Of a DNA stretch of 50,261 bases, positions 43,638 through 50,261 are shown piece by piece; positions within the stretch are counted from its first letter, which is position 1; the number at the start of each line of letters is the position of its first letter. Under the pieces are notes generated by a model that was not told the DNA's origin, made no database searches, and was given only the letters and a program-made list of their open reading frames with translations. The position numbers and the translations under genes are program-made. Origin of the DNA: Marinobacter sp. (GTDB taxonomy: Bacteria; Pseudomonadota; Gammaproteobacteria; Pseudomonadales; Oleiphilaceae); NCBI RefSeq assembly GCF_014859525.1, contig NZ_JACUUB010000013.1, positions 1 through 50,261 on the forward strand, read 5' to 3'.

Positions 43638-44975
43638 TCAAGCGCGAGCGGACTTGTCTTCGCCTTGCTTGTTATCGAGACCCAATAACTCCGCAAAGCT
43701 GACGTCATCCCGATGGCCGGCGACATCAATCAGCTGGAACGGAACCGCCTCTGCCGGGAGCCGGTCAACCACTCGATCTTCATCCCGGCGAATGGTCTGT
43801 AACACACCACCCACGGTAATCAGATCAAGCGCCTTGCCCGGAACCAGTTGATCGCCATTGCGCCCAGCCAAACTAAGCAGACCCGCGCGAATCAGTTTGT
43901 CACTGACGTTCCGGGTAATCTCACCGGGCACTCTCAAGTCATACTCCAACGACTCCTGCTGGGGGGCGGGCTCACCACGACTGAACGGCTGAGCCACCAT
44001 CCACATCAATGCCAGCCCGACACGCTCCTGAAGTTCTGGTGCCAGTTGAACATTCTGACGCTTGGCAACAGAACCCGGATTCTGCATATAGAACGCAAGG
44101 GTTGCGCCAAGCAGCAAAATCATCCAGTTCAGATAAGTCCAGATCAGCAGAATGATCCCCACCGCAAACCCGGAGTAGATGGCCGCATACTTGGCAGAGC
44201 CAGCGACAAAAGAGGCAAACAACATGCCCGCCGCCTGCCAGGAAATGCCGGCGACAAGGCCTGCAATGAAGGCATAGCGCACTTTTACCCGGGTGTTAGG
44301 AATGAATACATAAACGAAGGTGAAGGCACCCACCACCAGAAAGAACGGCGTAAAGCGACTGATCAGAACAAGCAGCGACCCAAAGGGCTCGATCTCCATG
44401 AACTGCTGAACAACGCTTGAAGAGAATATCGTGGCAGTAACACCGATGGCCGACACCATCAGTAATGGCCCCACCATAATAACGCTTAGATAGTTACTGA
44501 ACCGCTGCGCCATCGAGCGCATCTCTGGTACTCGCCAGATCATATTGAACGAGCGCTCGATCTTTTGTACCAGAGAAATAACCGTATACACCAGCAGTGC
44601 AAGGCCAACCGAACCCAACACGCCTACTTTGATGTTATCAACAAACCCAAGTATCTGATCCGCCACCTGGATACCCTGCGGCCCCATCGGCTCGAAAAAC
44701 TGATACAACAGGGGTTCCATGCGCTGATGCACACCCAGCGCCTTCAGGACCGAAAAGCTCAAAGCCAGCAGCGGGACAATACTCAGCAACGTGGTGTAGA
44801 CAAGGCTCATGGAGTGCAGGGTTAACTGACCGCTGATAACATCCCTCACTACCGCATACACGGAGCGCCCGGTTTTGTAGAGCCAGGTCCACGGCCACTT
44901 CTGGGGTGGGTTCGGGTTGGCGAGAATCCAGGTTTCTGCGGCCTGCAACCGCTCTTTCATTTGAATAGAAGCCAC
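43638..44975 (-). CDS. YihY/BrkB (UPF0761) family inner-membrane protein
   Basis: A 445-residue protein. Six hydrophobic segments lie at about 45-300 (SLVYTTLLSIVPLLALSFSV, GVLGSVGLALLVYTVISLVQ, LIWTYLNWMILLLGATLAFY). A soluble C-terminal tail of about 130 residues includes a winged-helix-like stretch (ITRNVSDKLIRAGLLSLAGR). The family was once confused with RNase BN; its function is unresolved. The GTG at 44975 has AGGAC upstream; the ATG five codons later (44960) is an alternative, and a longer frame to 45071 is unlikely. Confidence 0.88.
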   Translation of the reverse strand: MASIQMKERLQAAETWILANPNPPQKWPWTWLYKTGRSVYAVVRDVISGQLTLHSMSLVYTTLLSIVPLLALSFSVLKALGVHQRMEPLLYQFFEPMGPQGIQVADQILGFVDNIKVGVLGSVGLALLVYTVISLVQKIERSFNMIWRVPEMRSMAQRFSNYLSVIMVGPLLMVSAIGVTATIFSSSVVQQFMEIEPFGSLLVLISRFTPFFLVVGAFTFVYVFIPNTRVKVRYAFIAGLVAGISWQAAGMLFASFVAGSAKYAAIYSGFAVGIILLIWTYLNWMILLLGATLAFYMQNPGSVAKRQNVQLAPELQERVGLALMWMVAQPFSRGEPAPQQESLEYDLRVPGEITRNVSDKLIRAGLLSLAGRNGDQLVPGKALDLITVGGVLQTIRRDEDRVVDRLPAEAVPFQLIDVAGHRDDVSFAELLGLDNKQGEDKSARA

Positions 44976-45085
44976 GCAACGTCCTGCTTGTTTGTCTTTT
45001 CTACAGCTTATCAGTCGGATGCCAGTAAACAAGGTGATTCTTGGTTCAGGTGATCCGTGTTTTGTAGCCATGCCCCAAAATTAAG

Positions 45086-45131
45086 TATAACCATATCAAC
45101 TTTTTTCACTTCCACTTATAACCATATTAAC
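45086..45131. repeat. Direct repeat upstream of the FadL remnant and YihY gene
   Basis: TATAACCATATCAAC (45086-45100) and TATAACCATATTAAC (45117-45131) are direct repeats 31 bp apart, matching in 14 of 15 positions. They sit in a short AT-rich stretch unlike its neighbours. They may be a regulator site for the divergent YihY gene or a trace of the event that truncated the following gene. Confidence 0.6.
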
Positions 45132-45179
45132 GTAAAAAGCTCTGTTTATTATCCGTCCATTTTCCAGATACAGGGTTTG

Positions 45180-46013
45180 ATGTATGCGCTTAAAGCAGGC
45201 AAAACCGGCGTAAATCTGGAACAGCTGTTTATTGCACCCACCTGGGCCTGGGAGTTTGCCGACGGCCAGGCTATCGGCATATCACCATTGATTGCCTATC
45301 AACGCTTCAAAGCGACCGGTCTTCAGTCGTTCGCGGGCTTTTCTTCCAACTCCGAAGCTCTCTCCAACAACGGCACCGACGACGCCTGGGGCTATGGCAT
45401 CCAGATCGGCTGGCAGGGAAAAATAACGGATACCCTGCGCGCCGGCCTGAGCTGGCGCACGATCCTTGAGATGGAGGAATTCAGCAAATACGAAGGCTTG
45501 TTTGCTGAACAGGGTGGCTTCGACATTCCCCAGATGCTCAACGCCGGCATCGCCTGGTCTGGCATTGAGAACCACTGGCTGTTGCTGGACGTTCAGCATA
45601 TCCGCTACAGCGAGATCAACAGCATCGGCAACCCCATGCTGCCAAACCTGATGCAAGCGCAACTGGGCGATGACCAGGGTGCGGGCTTCGGCTGGGACGA
45701 CATGACCATCGTCAAACTCGGCTGGCAGTGGCAGCAAAGCAATGAACAGACCTGGCGCGCCGGAGTCAGCTACGGTGAGCAGCCCATCCCGGATGAAGAA
45801 GTCCTGTTCAACATTCTGGCGCCCGGCGTTCAGGAATGGCACTTTACCGGCGGCTTCACCCATCGGTTCAGCGACGCTCTGGAGGTCTCCGGCATGGCTT
45901 TCTACTCACCCCGCAATACCGTTCGAGGCGAAAACCCACTGGGCCCCGGCCAGCAGATTGAGCTGAGCATGACTCAGGTAGGTGCGTCTCTCAGCGTCGG
46001 CTATCAGTTCTGA
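45180..46013 (+). pseudogene. 5'-truncated FadL/OmpP1-type outer-membrane transporter
   Basis: The readable part is 277 residues, from MYALKAGKTGVNLEQLFIAP to SMTQVGASLSVGYQF, ending in the aromatic Phe expected of an outer-membrane barrel. FadL-type hydrophobic-compound porins are usually about 420-460 residues and start with a signal peptide and a plug domain. Here both are missing. Upstream of 45180 the same frame stays open to 45057 but codes an unlike, AT-rich peptide with no signal sequence. The recognisable portion begins at the strand before NLEQLFIAPTWAW. It overlaps the convergent dehydrogenase gene by 10 bp. Truncation by deletion or rearrangement near 45170 is the simplest reading. 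Confidence 0.75.
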
Positions 46014-46942
46014 ACCGACGCCAGGTTCCTTGCGGTGATCCCCACAATCCGCTGTCGGGCCTCACGACTGGCCCAGGCAGAGTGGGGAGTGATAATCAGA
46101 TTCGGAATATTGTCCGCCAGCAACGGGTTACCGTTGCGGGGCGGCTCTTCGGTCAACACATCAAAGCCGGCACCGGCAATGTCGCCCTTTCGTAACGCCT
46201 CCGCCAACGCCAACTCATCTACCAGCCCGCCGCGGCTGGTATTGATCAGCAAGGCTGATGATTTCATCAATCCCAGCTCCCGCGCCCCTATCATATTCCG
46301 CGTTTCATCCGTCAGCAGGCAATGCAGCGACAACACATCGGCCTGCGCCAGCAGCTCATCCAATGGTACGCGCGGGTAGCCGTCGACCTCACCCGGCGCC
46401 TGTCCGGGCCGGCAGCCCAACACAATGTTCATACCAAAGGCCTTCGCCCGCTCGGCCACGCCCTGCCCCAGATCGCCATACCCGACGATCCCCAGGGTTT
46501 TGCCCTCCAGCTCCATAATCGGATAATCCATCAGGCAGAACATATCGCTCTTGCCCCAGGTGTCATTCCGGGCATCCCGGCTGTAATCGAGCAACCGGGT
46601 AGCCAGTGCCAGAATCAGCGCCAGGGTGTGCTGAGCCACGGTGGAGCGACCATAGTTGGTCACGTTCATCACCTTGATGCCGTGATCCTCCGCCGCGTCC
46701 AGATCAATGTTGTTAAGGCCTGTTGCCACCACCGCAATAATTTTAAGCTCCGGGCAAGCCGCAAAATGCTCGCGGCCCAGCACCACCTTGTTCACCAACA
46801 CCGTATCAAAGCCCCGAATTCGATCAGCAACCTGCTCAGATGTGGTTCGTTCATGGCAAACCAGGCCGCCTGTTACCTGCTCAATCGGTGACAGATCAAC
46901 GTCATTGCCAAGGGTTTTGCTATCCAGAAACACCGCGTTCAT
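46004..46942 (-). CDS. D-2-hydroxyacid dehydrogenase (glycerate dehydrogenase / hydroxypyruvate reductase type)
   Basis: A 312-residue NAD(P)-dependent enzyme. The substrate domain begins MNAVFLDSKTLGNDVDLSPI and holds VVATGLNNIDLDAAEDHGIK. The Rossmann motif is GIVGYGDLGQGVAERAKAFG. The catalytic Arg is in LLINTSRGGLVDE, Glu in FDVLTEEPP and His in ITPHSAWASREARQ. The pattern is closest to HprA-like hydroxypyruvate/glyoxylate reductases. GGAGA lies ahead of the ATG at 46942; a longer frame reaches into the divergent tpm gene and is unlikely. Confidence 0.92.
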   Translation of the reverse strand: MNAVFLDSKTLGNDVDLSPIEQVTGGLVCHERTTSEQVADRIRGFDTVLVNKVVLGREHFAACPELKIIAVVATGLNNIDLDAAEDHGIKVMNVTNYGRSTVAQHTLALILALATRLLDYSRDARNDTWGKSDMFCLMDYPIMELEGKTLGIVGYGDLGQGVAERAKAFGMNIVLGCRPGQAPGEVDGYPRVPLDELLAQADVLSLHCLLTDETRNMIGARELGLMKSSALLINTSRGGLVDELALAEALRKGDIAGAGFDVLTEEPPRNGNPLLADNIPNLIITPHSAWASREARQRIVGITARNLASVQN

Positions 46943-47015
46943 ACTTTTCTCCCGAGTCACGATCGGCACAGAGTAAGGTAGACTGGGGAAAATGACCAAA
47001 TTCCGGAGGGCAACC

Positions 47016-47681
47016 ATGGAACACGAATTCTGGCACGAACGCTGGGCAAAAGAAGAAACCGGTTTCCACGAAGGCACCGTCAACAAGTACCTGCACGATC
47101 ACTGGCCGGAGCTGGCCAGCACCGGTACCGACGCCGTGTTTGTGCCCCTGTGCGGCAAAGCCCACGACATGTGGTGGCTGAATGACCGGGGCCACCCAAT
47201 CATTGGTGTGGAACTCAGCGACATTGCCTGCAAAGACTTCTTCGAAGAAGCCGGCGAAAAAGCCACGGTGCACCCGGGTGAACCCTTCACCACCTTCAAG
47301 CACGACGACCTGCAGCTCTGGTGTGGCGATTTCTTCCAGCTGGTGCCAGATGACCTCAAACACATCCGCCTGGTCTACGATCGCGCAGCGCTCATTGCCC
47401 TGCCCCGGGAAATGCGCCAGGGTTACGTCGACCACCTCACAGCGGTAACACCCGACGCCTTGCAGATGTTACTGATCACGCTGGATTACGATAGCAACGA
47501 AATGAAAGGCCCGCCGTTCAATGTCAGCGATGACGAAGTCTACCAACTCTACGGTGAAGACTACGAGATCACCCAGATGCTGAGACAAGACATGGCGAGG
47601 GATAACCCGTTTGCCAAAAGAAGAGGCCTGAGAAACGGTGCCACAGAGAGCGTGTTTACCTTGACGAAAAAGCAGCTTTAA
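47016..47681 (+). CDS. tpm: Thiopurine S-methyltransferase
   Basis: A 221-residue class I SAM methyltransferase of the bacterial TPMT family, which in related bacteria also acts on selenium or tellurium compounds. Diagnostic blocks are MEHEFWHERWAKEETGFHEG, VFVPLCGKAHDMWWLNDRGH, VIGVELSD-like IIGVELSDIACKDFFEE, LVYDRAALIALPREMRQGYV and GPPFNVSDDEVYQLYG. GGAGG lies seven bases ahead of the ATG at 47016; an ATG eight codons earlier is weaker. It is divergent from the dehydrogenase gene. Confidence 0.95.
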   Translation: MEHEFWHERWAKEETGFHEGTVNKYLHDHWPELASTGTDAVFVPLCGKAHDMWWLNDRGHPIIGVELSDIACKDFFEEAGEKATVHPGEPFTTFKHDDLQLWCGDFFQLVPDDLKHIRLVYDRAALIALPREMRQGYVDHLTAVTPDALQMLLITLDYDSNEMKGPPFNVSDDEVYQLYGEDYEITQMLRQDMARDNPFAKRRGLRNGATESVFTLTKKQL

Positions 47682-47732
47682 CCTCGCAAAGGCCTTGATT
47701 GATGCCAAGATACGCGAACAGCCATACCATAA

Positions 47733-47766
47733 GCTTAGTTGGAGCATCTCAATGCTCCAACTAAGC
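47733..47766. terminator. Perfect 15-bp hairpin at the end of the chemoreceptor gene
   Basis: The arms 47733-47747 and 47752-47766 are perfectly complementary (GCTTAGTTGGAGCAT and its complement) around a 4-nt loop. The stop codon of the chemoreceptor gene lies inside the right arm (47761-47763). There is no T-run on either side. The hairpin may end or protect the convergent tpm and chemoreceptor transcripts; a simple intrinsic terminator is not proven. Confidence 0.65.
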
Positions 47767-49686
47767 CTTATACTGCCCCAATTGTTGCTGCAAGCATCCT
47801 GCCAAATCTTGAAGCGCTTTGGCAGCGCTTTTGGTGGCATCTGCGTTTTCTCCGCTAGTTAGGGCAATCTGTCGGATATGGTCTAGGCGCTGATTAATGT
47901 CTTCCGACACCGTGCTTTGCTCCTCCGCTGCACTGGCCATTTCTATGTTGGCACCGCGGATGGACTGCACGGCCTCGCGCAGGGATTCGATAGCCACACC
48001 GGCTTCCTCAATCAAACTGCTGGTCTTTTCGGCCAACTGGCTGCCAGTGTCTATGACATTAACCACCTCACCAACACCATTTTGCAACTGTTCAATTTGG
48101 GCATGAATCTCCTGCACGGACTCCTGGGTGCGACCCGCGAGACGGCGCACCTCGTCGGCAACCACAGCAAACCCCCGGCCGTGTTCACCAGCTCTCGCCG
48201 CTTCAATAGCCGCATTCAGCGCCAGGAGGTTGGTTTGCCCTGCGATGTCTTCAATCACCGACAAAATGTTGCCAATGCTGGACGATGCGTCCTTAAGAAG
48301 TGCGCTGGCCCGAGCTGCGTTATGATTGTTCTCCAGCTGGCTTGAGATGGCGTGTGTGGTTTGGTCAATCAAGGTACGGCCATTTTCCGCCAGAGAGTCC
48401 GCATGCGTGGCAGTGTTTTCCGCGCGGCTGGCGCTCTCAGCTACGGTCTGAGCGGTGGCTGTCATCTCGTTCATAGCGGTAGCCACCTGCTCGGTTTCCT
48501 TGCTTTGTTCTCCAATGACCGAGGCGGATTTAGCGGCAATAGTCTCCAGATGCGAGGCAGATTCCAGCAGGGTGTGGGACGAAGTCTTGGTTTCTGAGAT
48601 GGTCCGTTGCAGGCGGTCCAGCAAGCGATCAAACCCCCTTGCCATCTGGCCAAGCTCATCAGATTTGCTGGCATTAAACCGAATGGTCATGTCGCCCTCA
48701 CCTTCAGCGATGTCTTCGATGGCTGCAATCATCGCCTGGAGCGGGCGCCCAACTACCCACTGCACAAGCATTGAAAGAATAACAATCAGGACCAGCCCGC
48801 CGGCTGCAATCCAAAGCACAGACTGCATGACCTGCCGCGTGACCAAACCGGATACTTCATCCCGAGAGTAGCCGGCTACTATCTCATAATTCCAAGGTGC
48901 GAACGGCACTCTGCTGAGCTGCCAGTGCTCGGATTTGTTTTCCAGGATCAACTTCAACTTGTCGCTTTGGATGGTCCCTGAGTGCATGCGCACCCTACCC
49001 CGGTCGTCGAGAACCGCCAGGAAACCATCGTTTAACAATGTGGCTGACGAAACCACTTCCTCGACCTCTGCAAGGTCCGCTGAATAGCCCACGTACCAAA
49101 CACCTACTATGTCACCAAAGGCGTCTTTCAACGGTGCATAGGCTGTGATGAAGGGGTTACCCAGGATGTCGACTTGCCCGAAGTATGCCTCTCCCTGGCT
49201 GATGGCTTGCCCCGCGGCACCACTCATATTGAGTTTGGTGCCAATAGCCCGGGTGCCATCGGCCTTTTTAACGTTGGTTGAGACCCGGATGAAGTCATTA
49301 CCCTCACGTACGAATAACGTGGCTGTTCCGCCCATGATATCGGTTACGCCATCAACCAGGGCAAAGTTGTTGTTGGTCAACTGGTTACCGAGGTACAAAC
49401 CAGGCGCATTGGTACCACCAACGACAAAAGAGCCCCGCACGCTGGCCTGACCGAGCCCTCTCCCTCTTTCGATCAAAAGATCAAGGGAGCTTCGGACACG
49501 CTCGAGCATCAGGTTGTTGGTTACCGACAAAATCTTGGTAACTTCATCATTCAAAGATGAGCTGGTGCGAGACACTTCTTGTACGATACTTGCGCGAGTG
49601 TCAACAGCTGAGACAACACTGACCACCACGGCAAAAATTGCCAGCAAGCCGCAAACAGCTGCGATAAACACGTTACGAATAGACAT
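47761..49686 (-). CDS. Methyl-accepting chemotaxis protein with periplasmic Cache sensor
   Basis: A 641-residue chemoreceptor. An N-terminal membrane helix (about 5-28) is followed by a periplasmic double-Cache-like sensor (about 30-285; [37 protein letters not shown]). A second membrane helix (about 288-313) leads to a HAMP domain (about 314-366) and a signalling domain with the hairpin tip [40 protein letters not shown]. The sensor resembles Cache3-Cache2 fusions; the ligand is unknown. The ATG at 49686 follows a weak AGGGA site. The stop codon is inside a hairpin at 47733-47766. Confidence 0.95.
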   Translation of the reverse strand: MSIRNVFIAAVCGLLAIFAVVVSVVSAVDTRASIVQEVSRTSSSLNDEVTKILSVTNNLMLERVRSSLDLLIERGRGLGQASVRGSFVVGGTNAPGLYLGNQLTNNNFALVDGVTDIMGGTATLFVREGNDFIRVSTNVKKADGTRAIGTKLNMSGAAGQAISQGEAYFGQVDILGNPFITAYAPLKDAFGDIVGVWYVGYSADLAEVEEVVSSATLLNDGFLAVLDDRGRVRMHSGTIQSDKLKLILENKSEHWQLSRVPFAPWNYEIVAGYSRDEVSGLVTRQVMQSVLWIAAGGLVLIVILSMLVQWVVGRPLQAMIAAIEDIAEGEGDMTIRFNASKSDELGQMARGFDRLLDRLQRTISETKTSSHTLLESASHLETIAAKSASVIGEQSKETEQVATAMNEMTATAQTVAESASRAENTATHADSLAENGRTLIDQTTHAISSQLENNHNAARASALLKDASSSIGNILSVIEDIAGQTNLLALNAAIEAARAGEHGRGFAVVADEVRRLAGRTQESVQEIHAQIEQLQNGVGEVVNVIDTGSQLAEKTSSLIEEAGVAIESLREAVQSIRGANIEMASAAEEQSTVSEDINQRLDHIRQIALTSGENADATKSAAKALQDLAGCLQQQLGQYKA

Positions 49687-50261
49687 TAGACGTTCCCTCA
49701 GCAGCCAATCTGCCAGTCAACCGTTTGTAATCGTAAGAACTCGCTTGAATTATTCCAGCCCCTTATGAGACATAGTCCCAAGCCCTGAAGTGGCACACAC
49801 GCTTTTGCCAGCGCCGGGATGGCGCTTGACATCCACCAAGCTGTTGCGCGGATCATGGGGTGCAGGCATTGTCCCGGCTCAACTTTGCTGGCGACTTTGC
49901 AAGGCACTGCTCCAAAACCATCGAAGATACTCTAATACCCTAAACACGGGAGCTCTAAACAATCTGATAGAATTACACAATAGTGTTCCACAAGCGCAGA
50001 AAGCTACACATTTTCCGTGCGTAATTGTTAAATCCTGTTACGCACCACAGGAACCAGCCACCCCAAATGCATTACTCGCTAACAAAGACTGAGGGGAATA
50101 AAAGTTTCGTGATTGCGGGCTTTAGGGGGAGTTTAGATTGAATGAAGCCATAGCTTCGTGCGATTTCAGTGAACCTTAGATGAACTCCACCTGTCCAATC
50201 TCTTGTCTCTGAACTAAGCTCAAAGCTAACAGGCCGGAAAGCTCCGGATAACGTATACCTG
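49687..50261. other. Gene-free window end with one short inverted repeat
   Basis: About 575 nt with no convincing coding sequence. A 100-codon plus-strand frame at 49790-50092 lacks a ribosome site and family resemblance. GTGCGTAA and TTACGCAC (50017-50024 and 50038-50045) form an 8-bp inverted repeat with a 13-nt loop. The first 100 nt beyond the chemoreceptor start should hold its promoter. Nothing else could be assigned. Confidence 0.5.

Noticed and set aside
50017..50045. Integron attC site at the window end
   Set aside because: There is an 8-bp inverted repeat, but no paired core sites of the attC type and no integrase or cassette array in the window.
49790..50092. 100-codon plus-strand frame after the chemoreceptor gene
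   Set aside because: It has no ribosome site, unusual composition and overlaps the expected chemoreceptor promoter; nothing supports it as a gene.

Overview
The window is chromosomal DNA of a gammaproteobacterium, most likely a Marinobacter or close relative. This rests on protein-level resemblance (tkt-epd-pgk-fba beside sahR-metK-ahcY-metF, OvoA, CbpAM, RsmE, AcpH), a fairly even moderately high GC content, and short intergenic palindromic repeats. No database search was possible. About 44 protein genes are supported. I found no rRNA, tRNA, CRISPR array, transposase or prophage genes.

Layout. 0-5 kb: a urea carboxylase-type biotin enzyme preceded by tandem GGGGTCAGACCCC palindromes and followed by a long hairpin element and a GntR regulator. 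5-15 kb: housekeeping and stress genes (ComEA-like, EamA exporter, glyoxalase I, GntR regulator plus DUF523/DUF1722, DUF481 barrel, TrhO, DsbA-like thioredoxin, nitronate monooxygenase, AcpH, CbpM/CbpA). 15.2-19.0 kb: a four-gene, overlapping operon DUF3348 - DUF802 - OmpA/MotB-like - DUF2894. Its second and third genes look like a MotA/MotB or ZorA/ZorB type ion-driven motor with a 420-residue coiled-coil tail; this is the best candidate for an undescribed system. 19-24.7 kb (minus strand): central carbon genes tkt-epd-pgk-fba, interrupted by two repeat elements. 24.8-29.6 kb (plus strand): the methyl cycle genes sahR, metK, ahcY and metF with visible SahR-type operators. 29.8-32.1 kb: a polar amino-acid ABC importer. 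32-34.4 kb (minus): DUF2750, SDR and MscS. 34.9-38.8 kb: ovothiol synthase OvoA with a divergent ADP-ribosylglycohydrolase-like gene and DUF2505. 39-43.6 kb (plus): bioA, rsmE, DUF445, HDOD. 43.6-50.3 kb: YihY, a 5'-truncated FadL-type porin remnant, a D-2-hydroxyacid dehydrogenase, thiopurine methyltransferase, a Cache-type chemoreceptor and a gene-poor end.

Two non-coding signals stand out. Two hairpin elements, at 3921-4034 and 20162-20267, share a conserved core of about 52 nt. Each core is enclosed by its own near-perfect inverted arms, and the arms of the two copies are unrelated in sequence. Separately, GGGGTCAGACCCC palindromes form tandem arrays in front of the urea carboxylase and between pgk and epd.
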